A DNA stretch of 64,000 bases. Source: Desulforamulus putei DSM 12395. Its GTDB lineage: Bacteria > Bacillota > Desulfotomaculia > Desulfotomaculales > Desulfotomaculaceae. The position numbers and the translations under genes are program-made. Positions within the stretch are counted from its first letter, which is position 1; each line of letters opens with the position of its first letter. The stretch covers positions 1 through 64,000 of the forward strand of contig NZ_FQUY01000002.1 in assembly GCF_900129195.1 (NCBI RefSeq), read 5' to 3'. Shown one piece after another: positions 35,107-43,780 of the stretch. The notes under the pieces are model-generated. The model was not told where the DNA came from. It was given only the letters and a program-made list of their open reading frames with translations, and did no database searches.

Positions 35107-35945
35107 TGGTTTTCCACTCTTTCGCCGGTCATTTTAACAAATACATCTTCCAGGGAAGTCTGCCGGATGGTAAACTCCTCCGTCAGGCCGGAAGCAAAAT
35201 CCAGGGCCCCTGCTTGATCCCTGAAAAAATACAGCCGGGTCCGATCCCGGGCAAATACTTCCACCACCACCGGCCCCACCATATTGCGCAGCTGCTCCAC
35301 ACTGCCGGTCATGATTAACCTGCCCTTTTTCAGCAGGCCGATCCTAGAGCACAGATGTTCCGCCTCCTCCAGGTAATGGGTGGTTAACAGGATGGTGATG
35401 CCTCGGGTATTTAAGGATTTAATCAAATCCCAGACCCGGCGGCGGGAAAAAACATCCAGTCCCACCGTCGGTTCATCCAACAGCAGTAAACTTGGATTGT
35501 GCATCAGGGCCCGGGCAATCAACACTTTGCGCTTCATGCCGCCGGACAGGGTGTTGGCCAGAGCATGTCTTTCTGCCGTTAATTCCGTAAACTCCAGCAA
35601 CTCTGCAAGCCGCCGGTTGATCTCATCCCTTTTCATGTTATACAACATGCCGTGCAGCCGCAAGTTTTCCTCAACGGTCAGTTCCGGTTCCAGATTGACG
35701 TGCTGGGGAACCAGTCCGATTTGCCCTTTAAAGACCGTGTTGTTTCTGCTGACCGGGTGACCGTTGATCGTGATCTGACCCACGGAGGGGGGAGTCAGGG
35801 CTGTAATCATGCGCAGGGTGGTTGTCTTGCCGGCTCCGTTGGGTCCCAGCAGACCAAAAAACTCCCCCGGTTTAATATGCAGACTCAAATGATCGACGGC
35901 CACTTTGTCCCCGTGCAGTTTCGTGACTCGGTCCAGTATAATCAT
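35103..35945 (-). CDS. ABC transporter ATP-binding protein
   Basis: 280-residue ATPase partner of the permease at 34372. Walker A GPNGAGKTT near residue 35, Q-loop LVPQHVNL, signature LSGGMKRK, Walker B LLLLDEPTVGLD and switch His in LTTHYLEEAEHLC. Classified with the multidrug/antibiotic DrrA-like exporters. It starts four bases after the cbiL stop, indicating translational coupling. Confidence 0.92.
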   Translation of the reverse strand: MIILDRVTKLHGDKVAVDHLSLHIKPGEFFGLLGPNGAGKTTTLRMITALTPPSVGQITINGHPVSRNNTVFKGQIGLVPQHVNLEPELTVEENLRLHGMLYNMKRDEINRRLAELLEFTELTAERHALANTLSGGMKRKVLIARALMHNPSLLLLDEPTVGLDVFSRRRVWDLIKSLNTRGITILLTTHYLEEAEHLCSRIGLLKKGRLIMTGSVEQLRNMVGPVVVEVFARDRTRLYFFRDQAGALDFASGLTEEFTIRQTSLEDVFVKMTGERVENH

Positions 35946-35949
35946 GTTC

Positions 35950-36660
35950 TCACATCCCGGTGGGGTGTTTTCTGGCCAGAATGGTGGAGAGATAAACAGG
36001 TTTTAAATCTGACACTTCATTTATATTATAATGGATGGATTCGTCGGGGTGCCCGCACTTGCTAACCATTACAGCATGTTCAGATAAACCCTTGCTTTGC
36101 ATCAGTTTAATAAGTTCAGGGGTATTTCTGGATACCTTCATGAGTACCACATTGTCTGAAACAGCCAGGGCCTGGCTTAATTTATCCCGGTCACAGGTGG
36201 CGGGGATAATGGTAAGGATATCGTCTCCCTCCGCCAGGGGAAAGCCCGCCCGGCTGGCTGCAGCGCAAAAGGAAGTGATCCCCGGTATGGTTTGCATATT
36301 TACCCGGTGTTTGGCCAGCAGGCGCAGCATATAAATATAAGTGCTGTAGAGCATCGGGTCCCCCAGGGTGAGAAAGGCCACCCGCTTGCCCTGCTTCAAT
36401 AAAGACAGAATGGTCTTTTTATTATTTTCCCAGGCACTGTTTAATTCATCGCTATCATCCACCATGGGAAAAGTTAATTCCAGAATCTCTGTGTCATGTC
36501 TTAAATGGGGCCGGGCGATGTGCAAGGCGGTGCTGTTGGCTTTGTTACCGGTGCGGGGAGCGATCACCACATCAATGTCTTTTAACAGGTTCGCAGCTTT
36601 AAGAGTAATAAGCTCCGGGTCACCGGGCCCGACGCCGATACCATAAAATGTTCCTTTCAC
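35950..36660 (-). CDS. cbiL: Cobalt-precorrin-2 C20-methyltransferase
   Basis: 236-residue SAM-dependent methyltransferase of the corrin ring family, forming factor III from factor II. Motifs: FYGIGVGPGDPELITLKA, VAFLTLGDPMLYSTY, IPGITSFCAAASRAG, all typical of CbiL/CobI. GTG 36660 follows CAGGAGGT. The frame is open for 59 more codons, which do not resemble a methyltransferase. It is the one ring methylase missing from the main operon at 54630, and sits here beside cobalt uptake genes. Confidence 0.92.
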   Translation of the reverse strand: MKGTFYGIGVGPGDPELITLKAANLLKDIDVVIAPRTGNKANSTALHIARPHLRHDTEILELTFPMVDDSDELNSAWENNKKTILSLLKQGKRVAFLTLGDPMLYSTYIYMLRLLAKHRVNMQTIPGITSFCAAASRAGFPLAEGDDILTIIPATCDRDKLSQALAVSDNVVLMKVSRNTPELIKLMQSKGLSEHAVMVSKCGHPDESIHYNINEVSDLKPVYLSTILARKHPTGM

Positions 36661-36893
36661 TTGTACCTCCTGTAAGCCATGTATTATTATGAGCGCTTTA
36701 TTCAGAATTAGATATTCTGGTTCCGTGGCAGGACTCCTGCTGAACATACGCAACAGGGATAAGAATCGGTTGCCCATAAAAACGGAAGGGTATGCTGCCT
36801 TTGCGTACAGATACCCCAACCATAAGAAGTATAACAATTACTGAAACTGTGTGAGAGTTTGCCTTCAGGCAGATAGCCATGCGGCTACGTCAA
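36661..36893 (-). other. Gap between cbiN and cbiL without recognisable gene
   Basis: In many genomes cbiQ and cbiO follow cbiN here; neither is present. On the minus strand a hairpin GGGTAT-CTG/CAG-ATACCC lies near 36785-36815 with ACGCAAAGG in its loop, and GCAGGAGTCCTGC near 36735. These may be leader structures for cbiL. No riboswitch class could be matched. Confidence 0.4.
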
Positions 36894-37205
36894 TTATTTG
36901 CCGCTCCTTTTCCCCTGCCTGAAACCGAAATAATAACCGATAAAACCTGCTCCCACAGCGGCCTGCAATGCAAACAGCAGGCTTTCGATTTCACCGCTGG
37001 GTGGTTCCCACAGGGGTTGGAACCAGGGTTGATAACCAGCGTTTATTTCAGCAATGGCTTCTTCCGCCTGGCCGTCGGCGCCGCCGAATTCTGCATCATG
37101 CGTCATAAACAAGGGTAAGACAGAAAGGGCTACCACCACTGCTAACAACAACAGGTTGATTACGAGTCTGTTTTTAGAGCAATGCCCCTTAGTTATTGTA
37201 CTCAT
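36894..37205 (-). CDS. cbiN: Cobalt ECF transporter accessory subunit CbiN
   Basis: 103 residues with two membrane helices ([40 protein letters not shown]) joined by an acidic extracellular loop containing [12 protein letters not shown], as in CbiN. It assists cobalt loading of CbiM. GAGGAGG precedes the ATG; the gene overlaps the end of cbiM by 17 bases. Confidence 0.93.
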   Translation of the reverse strand: MSTITKGHCSKNRLVINLLLLAVVVALSVLPLFMTHDAEFGGADGQAEEAIAEINAGYQPWFQPLWEPPSGEIESLLFALQAAVGAGFIGYYFGFRQGKRSGK

Positions 37206-37950
37206 ATTTCTCCTCCTCAGATAAAAGATAAAGTGACTTAAGCTCGTTGCTGCTGTAAACGGTCAAAAGGTTAAAGATTAATACCGTAAGAAGGCCTTCG
37301 CTGATGGCCAGGGGTACCTGGGTTAAGGCAAAGATACCCATGAACTTTGTTAAAGAAGCCATAACCCCTCCCGTTTCGGCGGGAAAGGCCAGAGCCAGTT
37401 GGAAAGAAGTCGTAACGTAGGTAAGCAGGTCACCCAGTGATGCTGCCAGAAAAACTGCCAACCACCTGGGACCGCCAAGCCCTTTGACCAATTTGAAAAT
37501 ACCGTAGGATACAAAGGGTCCCACCACAGCCATGGAAAAGGTATTGGCCCCGAGGGTGGTAAGGCCGCCGTGGGCCAGCAGAAGGGCCTGAAATACCAAT
37601 ACAATACAGCCCAGTACACTCATGGTGACGGGGCCAAACAGAATTGCTCCCAGTCCTACCCCGGTGGGGTGGGAACAACTGCCGGTCACCGAGGGAATCT
37701 TCAGGGCGGAAAGGACAAAGGCAAAGGCCCCGGCCAGACCCAGAAGCATTTTTATTTGAGGGTTTTTGTTAATGTTTTTTTGGATGGAAATCAGTCCCAG
37801 GATAATAAAGGGGACAGACAGAACAAACCAAAGGAGACACCATTTGGCGGGCAAAAAGCCTTCCATAATGTGCATGGCGTAGGCTGTATCGGGTGTCAAA
37901 AGGAAAAAGGATAACATGAAGGCCCAAAATACTGTATTCTTTAAGGTCAT
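37189..37950 (-). CDS. cbiM: Cobalt ECF transporter substrate-binding subunit CbiM
   Basis: 253-residue membrane S-component that captures Co2+. A cleavable N-terminal segment ends just before MHIMEGFLP, whose Met-His form the metal site. Later [16 protein letters not shown] is the conserved block. About seven helices. ATG 37950 is favoured over 37959, which is too near AGGAGTG. Part of the riboswitch-controlled cbiK-M-N unit. CbiQ and CbiO are absent from the window. Confidence 0.94.
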   Translation of the reverse strand: MTLKNTVFWAFMLSFFLLTPDTAYAMHIMEGFLPAKWCLLWFVLSVPFIILGLISIQKNINKNPQIKMLLGLAGAFAFVLSALKIPSVTGSCSHPTGVGLGAILFGPVTMSVLGCIVLVFQALLLAHGGLTTLGANTFSMAVVGPFVSYGIFKLVKGLGGPRWLAVFLAASLGDLLTYVTTSFQLALAFPAETGGVMASLTKFMGIFALTQVPLAISEGLLTVLIFNLLTVYSSNELKSLYLLSEEEKYEYNN

Positions 37951-38003
37951 TTCATTCACTCCTTGATTAACTCATGTTTTATACAACTATGAAAGCAATC
38001 AGG

Positions 38004-38834
38004 TTAATCGGTATCTAACTTGGCAAAAGCTTCCTGCAAATGTTTTATATATATTTCAATAATTTTCTCATTATCCAAAAGGCCTGTTAGATCGGTGAAA
38101 ACCGTGTACCTGTGGGCCAGCTCATTTTTCCAGGAATCCGGCTCGTCACCTGCCAAATCGTTAATGGCGTGGTCCCCGGCGATGTTCATAAATGGCATGA
38201 GGGTAACCCGGTGGAAATTCTTCCTTGCCAAATCGGATTTTACTTCATCCAATGAGGGGTAGCCTTCCACCGTGCCCAGAAAGACGTTTTCAAAGGACTG
38301 CCGGAGCATATCATTGAGGCAGCCGTAGGAACTGAAAGTATGGTGGCCGCTGCCATGGCCCACCAAAACCAGGGCATGATCTTCATCGGCCGGGACATAG
38401 GATTTTAATGCTTCTACCACTGCCCTGTAATCCGCCGGTTTATATAGGAGGGGTGTACCCAGGGTTAATTTATGAAAACCAAATTTTCCGATCCTGGTTT
38501 GAAAATGTTTGCCCGCAGAACCATGAAAACGGGCCATGTTGTCCACCACATTAACCAGGTCATAAAATTCCTGGCCCGGCAAAATGTGGACAGACTGTAC
38601 GGCTACCCTGGTGTAACCTTCATCCTGCAGTTTAGCCAGAGCAGTGATGGGACTGTCCACCGCCTTTCCCTGTTTTGCCAGGGCGGAACGGATGGTTTTT
38701 GCGGTATAGGACCAGCGTACTTCTACGCCGGGAAATGCTTCTCTTACTTTGTTCTCCAGGTTGTTAAAAGATGCTGCGGCCCTGGTAACGTTGGTGCCAA
38801 AGGTGACCAGCAGGATTGCTTTGTTTTCAGCCAT
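38004..38834 (-). CDS. cbiK: Sirohydrochlorin cobaltochelatase CbiK
   Basis: 276-residue anaerobic cobaltochelatase inserting Co2+ into sirohydrochlorin. VTFGTN at the start, QSVHILPGQEFYDL with the catalytic His, and LVGHGSGHHTF with a second His match CbiK. No signal peptide, so cytoplasmic rather than the periplasmic heme-binding type. ATG 38834 follows AAGGTGGG. First gene after the minus-strand cobalamin riboswitch. Confidence 0.93.
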   Translation of the reverse strand: MAENKAILLVTFGTNVTRAAASFNNLENKVREAFPGVEVRWSYTAKTIRSALAKQGKAVDSPITALAKLQDEGYTRVAVQSVHILPGQEFYDLVNVVDNMARFHGSAGKHFQTRIGKFGFHKLTLGTPLLYKPADYRAVVEALKSYVPADEDHALVLVGHGSGHHTFSSYGCLNDMLRQSFENVFLGTVEGYPSLDEVKSDLARKNFHRVTLMPFMNIAGDHAINDLAGDEPDSWKNELAHRYTVFTDLTGLLDNEKIIEIYIKHLQEAFAKLDTD

Positions 38835-38860
38835 TGTACATTTCCCACCTTTCATGCAAA

Positions 38861-38890
38861 ATAAAAAACCTTAACGGGCAAGCGTTAAGG
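38861..38890 (-). terminator. Riboswitch-linked terminator before cbiK
   Basis: On the minus strand CCTTAACG (38890-38883) pairs with CGTTAAGG (38876-38869), then six T. It lies between the aptamer and cbiK and is the likely off-state structure. Confidence 0.85.
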
Positions 38891-38961
38891 TGACAGGTCA
38901 AAAAAGACATGAGTATGCCTCTGGTAACTGCTTGCCTCTCCTCGGGAGGTGATCAGTTAAG

Positions 38962-39120
38962 CGTCAGGCAGGTCTCCTGACTGAGGCGTAAGCGCTAGTT
39001 TCGACCTTCCCGGTATCACCAGTGGTGTAAATGAAACTAACTAGCCATCACAGTGGCCGGACCGTTCGGGATTTGCACCCGATTCCCTTTTAAACCCCCC
39101 TGGCAAGGGGTACCTGACAC
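38962..39120 (-). ncRNA. Cobalamin riboswitch controlling cbiK-cbiM-cbiN
   Basis: On the minus strand: a P1 strand GTCAGG, then GGGAATCGGGTGCAAATCCC, the near-invariant CGGTCCGGCCACTGTGA block, and GTCAGGAGACCTGCCTGAC closing the aptamer. Matches the B12-box consensus with one change (CCGGCC for CCCGCC). Terminator at 38861. Confidence 0.95.
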
Positions 39121-39212
39121 TTCCAAATATATGTAGTTCTTATGCCATAATACCATTTAACAGGTATAATGTCTATACAAAATCCTATTGAGCATGAATA
39201 TGTTAAGTGATA

Positions 39213-39241
39213 TTGCCAGTTGTTTCATTTAGCATTACAAT
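39213..39241 (+). promoter_or_regulatory. Promoter of the cobT transcript
   Basis: TTGCCA (39213-39218), a 17-base spacer and TACAAT (39236-39241), about 20 bases before the aptamer. A divergent candidate for cbiK (TAGACA, 17 bases, TATTAT on the minus strand) lies near 39140-39175. Confidence 0.7.
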
Positions 39242-39261
39242 ATTTTTTATCATAAAATCTT

Positions 39262-39424
39262 CTTACAGGTGCCCCCCGGGGAGAATAGGGAATCGGGTGC
39301 AAGTCCCGAGCGGTCCCGCCACTGTAAACGGTGAGCCGATACCAATTCTAAGCCACTGGCCGGCAGGTTGGGAAGGCAGGTATTAAGGCAGTGACCCGTA
39401 AGCCAGGAGACCTGCCTGTAGGAA
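39262..39424 (+). ncRNA. Cobalamin riboswitch controlling cobT
   Basis: Conserved blocks: TTACAGGTGCC, GGGAATCGGGTGCAAGTCCC, GCGGTCCCGCCACTGTAA, GCCACTGG, and GTAAGCCAGGAGACCTGCC with TGTAGG closing P1. A textbook match. A terminator follows at 39455. Confidence 0.97.
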
Positions 39425-39454
39425 GTTTTATTATCTGAGGATGATGGTAAAGTT

Positions 39455-39485
39455 CTCAGCCTGTTTGGGCTGGGATTTTTTATTT
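39455..39485 (+). terminator. Riboswitch-linked terminator before cobT
   Basis: CTCAGCC and GGGCTGGG flank a short loop and are followed by TTTTTTATTTT, 55 bases before the cobT start. Confidence 0.85.
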
Positions 39486-39541
39486 TATCAATCAAAATCC
39501 ATCATTTTTTGATGAGATTATTAAAAGTTAGGAGGATATCA

Positions 39542-40600
39542 ATGGAATTACTTCATCAAACACTGGCAAAGATTACGCCCCCTGACCGGGCATGTGAAGG
39601 TTTGGCGCAGCAGAGGTTGGATAACCTTACGAAACCTCCGGGCAGCCTGGGTGTGCTGGAGGACATTGCCCGCAGGCTGGCGGGCATCCAGGGAAAACCC
39701 CTGCCGGAACTGCCCCGGGAGAAAGTATCCCTGGTGCTGGCCGGCGACCACGGGGTGGTGGCCGAAGGAGTCAGCGCTTTTCCCCAGGAAGTAACCCCCC
39801 AGATGGTGCTGAATTTCCTGCGCGGCGGGGCAGCCATCAATGTGCTGGCCCGCCGGGCGGGGGCCAGGGTGGTGGTGGCAGATATCGGTGTAGCCGGGCC
39901 CCCTCTGGAACAGGAAGGGCTCATTGCCTGCCGGGTCAAATCCGGTACGGAAAATTTTGTGCTGGGCCCCGCCATGAGCAGGCAGGAAGCTGTAAAAGCA
40001 GTGGAGACAGGAATTGCCCTGCTGCAGCAACAGGTGAAGGAACGACCGGCCCTGGTGGGCATCGGCGAAATGGGGATCGGCAATACCACGCCCAGCACTG
40101 CCATTTTAGCTGCTTTCAGCGGGCTGCCCGCTGATCAATTGACCGGGCGGGGCACGGGGATTGATGAAGCCCGGCGGCAGCATAAAGCCTTTGTGGTGAC
40201 CCGGGCCCTGCAGGTGAACCGGCCGGATGCCCGGGATGGGCTGGATGTCCTGGCCAAAGTGGGGGGCCTGGAAATTGCGGGGTTGGCCGGCATCATTTTG
40301 GGCTGTGCCGCCGAGGGGATCCCGGTGGTGCTGGACGGCTTTATCTCCGGGGCCGCAGCCCTGGTGGCCCACTCCCTGGCCCCCCTGAGTCGAGAGTATA
40401 TGCTGGCCTCCCATCTGTCCCAGGAACCGGGTCATCGTATCATGTTGGAGATGTTGGGGTTAAAACCGATTCTGCATATGGAGATGAGACTGGGCGAGGG
40501 GACCGGGGCGGCCCTGGCCTTCCCCATCATTGAATCGGCCATCTGCATCATCAATGAAATGGCCACCTTTGCTGAGGCAGGAGTCAGCCAGGGAGAATAA
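39542..40600 (+). CDS. cobT: Nicotinate-nucleotide:dimethylbenzimidazole phosphoribosyltransferase
   Basis: 352-residue enzyme making alpha-ribazole phosphate for the lower ligand. LTKPPGSLG near the start, AGDHGVVAEGVSAFPQEVT, GEMGIGNTTP and the C-terminal MRLGEGTGAAL with the catalytic Glu are all present. ATG 39542 follows GGAGGATATC. Single gene under a cobalamin riboswitch. Confidence 0.96.
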   Translation: MELLHQTLAKITPPDRACEGLAQQRLDNLTKPPGSLGVLEDIARRLAGIQGKPLPELPREKVSLVLAGDHGVVAEGVSAFPQEVTPQMVLNFLRGGAAINVLARRAGARVVVADIGVAGPPLEQEGLIACRVKSGTENFVLGPAMSRQEAVKAVETGIALLQQQVKERPALVGIGEMGIGNTTPSTAILAAFSGLPADQLTGRGTGIDEARRQHKAFVVTRALQVNRPDARDGLDVLAKVGGLEIAGLAGIILGCAAEGIPVVLDGFISGAAALVAHSLAPLSREYMLASHLSQEPGHRIMLEMLGLKPILHMEMRLGEGTGAALAFPIIESAICIINEMATFAEAGVSQGE

Positions 40601-40645
40601 AACCTGAGGGTGAAGTTTTTAAACTTCACCCTCGGGTTTTTTAGT
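40601..40645 (+). terminator. Terminator after cobT
   Basis: Long stem of AACCTGAGGGTGAAGTT and its near complement with a small loop, then TTTTTTAG. It also covers the 3' end of a possible minus-strand small gene. Confidence 0.85.
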
Positions 40646-40735
40646 TAACAAGTGTTTTTTTAAATAGCTTTTTAAGGAGAGATTAAAGACAAAGAGACTT
40701 ATGGAAGTCAACAGGGCCAGTAAATCATCTTCCAT
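40619..40735 (-). CDS. Possible 38-residue membrane peptide
   Basis: A short frame divergent from the DtxR-family gene. It has a good AGAGGTG ribosome site seven bases before its ATG (40735), one hydrophobic helix (LLALLTSISLFVFNLSL) and a lysine-rich tail. Its 3' end lies in the cobT terminator. Support is limited to the ribosome site and the amphipathic pattern; no homologue was recognised. Confidence 0.35.
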   Translation of the reverse strand: MEDDLLALLTSISLFVFNLSLKSYLKKHLLTKKPEGEV

Positions 40736-40863
40736 TCTTTTCACCTCTGTCAAACAGCGCTATCTGATTGGGACAAAAAACCTTTTTATTTTTTAACCAC
40801 AACCTATCAAAGAGGTAATAAAAAACGCTGTCCTTTATATGTTGAATAAAGGGGGTGTTAGGG

Positions 40864-41316
40864 ATGCTGTCTCCCAGTTTGGAAGATTACCTGGAGGAAA
40901 TTTACAGGCTGAGCCGGAGCGGTGAAGCCGTACGGGTGACAGATATTGCTGCTTGCTTAAACGTAAGCTTGCCTTCGGTAACCAGGGCCCTGCAAAAGTT
41001 AAACGAAAGCCAGCATATTCATTACCGTCCCTATAAAGACATAGTGTTAACCGAAAAGGGGAAGCAGTTGGGCCATTTTTTAGTAGAAAGGAATAGATTT
41101 ATACGGGAATTTTTGCGTTTGATCGGTTCCCAATGCGATGTGGCGGCGGAGGCCGAGGCCATGGAACACTATCTTTCTTTGCCAACCCTGACGGCCATCA
41201 TCAACTTTGTTAAATTCACGGAGCAGCACCCTTCCTGGCTGGACGAATTTAAAACATACTGCAGGAAGGAAGATGCCAAACAAAAGGACAGGGCTGAATC
41301 CCTGCCGCTCATTTAA
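40864..41316 (+). CDS. DtxR/MntR-family metal-dependent transcriptional regulator
   Basis: 150 residues: winged helix (MLSPSLEDYLEEIYRLSRSG, then VTDIAACLNVSLPSVTRAL) followed by the metal-binding dimerisation domain (ERNRFIREFLRLIG, EAEAMEHYLS). No C-terminal SH3 domain, so MntR-like in length. ATG 40864 follows GGGGGTG. It converges on the feo operon with a four-base overlap, so it is a candidate Fe2+ or Mn2+ sensor for feoAB; the dyads upstream of feoA fit such a regulator. Confidence 0.88.
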   Translation: MLSPSLEDYLEEIYRLSRSGEAVRVTDIAACLNVSLPSVTRALQKLNESQHIHYRPYKDIVLTEKGKQLGHFLVERNRFIREFLRLIGSQCDVAAEAEAMEHYLSLPTLTAIINFVKFTEQHPSWLDEFKTYCRKEDAKQKDRAESLPLI

Positions 41317-42707
41317 ACCAAACCCAGAATCCTTGCCGTCTGGGCTGCTATAAAACAAACCGTGCAGGCAATACCCAGGGGGATGAAAGCAGCCAGACAA
41401 GCCCACTTGACACTTCCCGATTCTCGCCAAATGGTCCAGAGGGTGGTGCCGCAGGGAAAGTGCAGCAGGGAGAACAGCATCATACAAACAGCGGTTACCC
41501 AGGTCCAGCCGTGCTGTACCACAAAAAGATGGTACAAATCTTGTAAACTCTCCAATTCAGTCATGGCGCCGGCAGCCAGATAGCCCATAATAAGGATGGG
41601 CAGCACAATTTCGTTGGCCGGCAATCCCAAAATAAAGGCCATCAGAATAAAACCGTCCAAACCCATTTGTTGGGCCAAAGGGTTTAACCAGTTGGCGCCA
41701 TGGGCAAGGAGGCTCAGATTCCCTATACGGATATTGGCCAGCAGCCAGATGACCGCACCGGCCGGAGCTGCCACACACACCGCCCGGCCCAGGACAAACA
41801 AGGTGCGGTCGAAGATGGAGCGAACAATGATTTTGCCTACTTGGGGTTTTCGATAAGGCGGCAGCTCCAGAGTAAAAGAAGAGGGAACTCCCTTCAGCAG
41901 GGTTTGGGAGAGAACCCAGGACACTGCCAGTGTAACGGCGATCCCAAACAGGACAACCCCTACCACGACGGCTGTGGTGGCCAGGGAATTCCCCAGTCCG
42001 AAAACCAGGAGTCCGGCCAGCGCTATGAGGGTGGGAAAACGTCCGTTGCAGGGCACAAAATTGTTGGTCAGCATAGCAATCAAACGTTCCCGGGGCGATT
42101 CGATGATCCTGCAGGCCACCACCCCTGCGGCGTTACAGCCAAACCCCATGCTCATGGTAAGGGCCTGCTTTCCGTGGGCGCCGGCAGTTTTAAAAAAACG
42201 GTCCAGGTTAAAGGCGACTCTTGGCAGGTATCCCAGATCTTCCAGTAAGCTAAAGCAGGGGAAAAAAATGGCCATTGGCGGGAGCATTACGGAAACCACC
42301 CAGGCCAGGCAACGGTACATACCTTCCACAAAAAAACCCTTTACCCAGGCGGGCGCCTGTAACCAGTAAAGAAAATCGCTCAGGCGGTCCTGGCCCCAGA
42401 AAAGCGCCGATGCAATGACCTGCGAAGGATAATTGGCGCCGGCCACCGTAAGCCAGAATACCACCCCCAGTAACAACAGCATGGAGGGAAATCCCCACAC
42501 CCTGGAGGTTAGAATATTATCCAGTTTTTCATCCCAATCGACTCCTGGTTTTTCCCTCCGGGTAACAACCCTTTGCGTGATTTCTTCCGCCTTATGGTAG
42601 ATCTTGCTTACAACGGCATCGTTAATTTTCAACGAACCGTTGGGGTTCAGGATACTTACTTCCCTTAAAATATAATCCAGACCATTCAATTGAGACCTTT
42701 GTCTCAT
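41313..42707 (-). CDS. feoB: FeoB membrane domain (split FeoB)
   Basis: 464-residue transmembrane half of the ferrous iron transporter. About nine helices with the two Gate motifs (FGCNAAGVVACRIIESPRER; LGLPANEIVLPIL) and conserved Cys in NNFVPCNGR and HFPCGTTLWTIW. It lacks the G domain, which is a separate gene overlapping by four bases (ATGA). ATG 42707 follows GGAGGTG. Together the two encode a full FeoB. Confidence 0.92.
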   Translation of the reverse strand: MRQRSQLNGLDYILREVSILNPNGSLKINDAVVSKIYHKAEEITQRVVTRREKPGVDWDEKLDNILTSRVWGFPSMLLLLGVVFWLTVAGANYPSQVIASALFWGQDRLSDFLYWLQAPAWVKGFFVEGMYRCLAWVVSVMLPPMAIFFPCFSLLEDLGYLPRVAFNLDRFFKTAGAHGKQALTMSMGFGCNAAGVVACRIIESPRERLIAMLTNNFVPCNGRFPTLIALAGLLVFGLGNSLATTAVVVGVVLFGIAVTLAVSWVLSQTLLKGVPSSFTLELPPYRKPQVGKIIVRSIFDRTLFVLGRAVCVAAPAGAVIWLLANIRIGNLSLLAHGANWLNPLAQQMGLDGFILMAFILGLPANEIVLPILIMGYLAAGAMTELESLQDLYHLFVVQHGWTWVTAVCMMLFSLLHFPCGTTLWTIWRESGSVKWACLAAFIPLGIACTVCFIAAQTARILGLV

Positions 42708-43492
42708 GCAAGAATTTCACCTCCTGCTGCGGCCCTGACACGCGTCCCTTCCGCCAGCCATTTTTTGAGGGAACGAATGACGGTTTCATCACCATCCAAT
42801 AACCGTAAGGCCAACCAGCGGCTGTTGAATTGCTCTCCCACCAATTCCTTCAGTTTTGGCTCCAGCTTTCGGATGCAGTGCTCAATCGCCTCATCATACT
42901 TCACAATGTATGGCGAGGTTTTTACAGTGCCGTCGGCTATTCCTGCAACTGCCTGTTGTAATGCTGCCAGGCCTGCGCCTTCCCGGGCGGTGGCAGCCAC
43001 CACCGGTACCCCCAGTTCGGCAGACAGGGACTCAATATTAATTTCGATGTTTTTCCTTTTTGCTTCGTCCATTAAATTTACACAAACGACTACTTTGGCA
43101 GTGATTTCAAGAACCTGCAGGACAAGGTTAAGATTTCTTTCTAAACAAGTGGCATCTACAACCACAATGGTTGCGTCGGGTTTGCCAAAACACAGGTAAT
43201 CCCTGGCTACCTGCTCTTCTGCCGAATGGGCTAACAGGGAATAGGTTCCGGGCAGATCAATTAAATTATAAACCCGTCCCTGAAAAATAAATTTGCCCTC
43301 GGCCCGCAGGACGGTTTTTCCGGGCCAGTTGCCGGTATGCTGGTTTAAGCCGGTCAAGGCATTAAACAATGTACTTTTGCCGGTATTTGGATTGCCAGCC
43401 AGGGCAATTACGTAGGCCGCCCCGGGAACCATACCCCGCTGAAAAATTTCCCGGTTTACACCGCTGCCGCAGGACTGGTGTGTCAAGCCCAT
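42704..43492 (-). CDS. feoB: FeoB GTPase domain (split FeoB)
   Basis: 262-residue soluble GTPase half of FeoB. G1 AGNPNTGKSTLFNAL, G2/G3 GNWPGKT and DLPGTYSL, G4 NLMDEAKR, then the helical GDI-like region. The extra N-terminus has a Cys in HQSCGSG. GGAGGATT before ATG 43492. It lies two bases after feoA, so feoA, G domain and membrane domain are one operon. Confidence 0.93.
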   Translation of the reverse strand: MGLTHQSCGSGVNREIFQRGMVPGAAYVIALAGNPNTGKSTLFNALTGLNQHTGNWPGKTVLRAEGKFIFQGRVYNLIDLPGTYSLLAHSAEEQVARDYLCFGKPDATIVVVDATCLERNLNLVLQVLEITAKVVVCVNLMDEAKRKNIEINIESLSAELGVPVVAATAREGAGLAALQQAVAGIADGTVKTSPYIVKYDEAIEHCIRKLEPKLKELVGEQFNSRWLALRLLDGDETVIRSLKKWLAEGTRVRAAAGGEILA

Positions 43493-43494
43493 GT

Positions 43495-43764
43495 TTAATC
43501 CTCCTTAAGGTTCACCAGTATTTTTGATCCCTCTTCCCGCCGAAAGGCAATCACTGTCCCCCGAATTTTATAAGCCTTGGGGTCCCCGGCAGGACTGATG
43601 CGAAGGGCTTCCACCCGGGTTCCCGGCACCAGACCCAGATCCATCATCCTCCGCCGTGTCATCCCCTCCGCCTGAATGGAATTGATAACGGCTGATTTCC
43701 CCACCGGCAAGTCACAAAGGGAAATGATATGTTCCGCCGAAAAAATGCCCCGGTCACTTTGCAT
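43495..43764 (-). CDS. feoA: FeoA family protein
   Basis: 89-residue SH3-like protein that assists FeoB: LCDLPVGKSAVINSI, MTRRRMMDLGLVPGTRVEAL, GDPKAYKIRGTVIAFRREE. First gene of the feo operon, downstream of three TTAG/CTAA dyads. Confidence 0.94.
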   Translation of the reverse strand: MQSDRGIFSAEHIISLCDLPVGKSAVINSIQAEGMTRRRMMDLGLVPGTRVEALRISPAGDPKAYKIRGTVIAFRREEGSKILVNLKED

Positions 43765-43780
43765 AAGGATTCCCCCCGAG

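Noticed and set aside
36661-36837. N-terminal extension of CbiL by 59 residues, or a cbiQ remnant
   Set aside because: The extension lacks similarity to corrin methylases, and GTG 36660 has a strong AGGAGG site. No CbiQ motif could be recognised.
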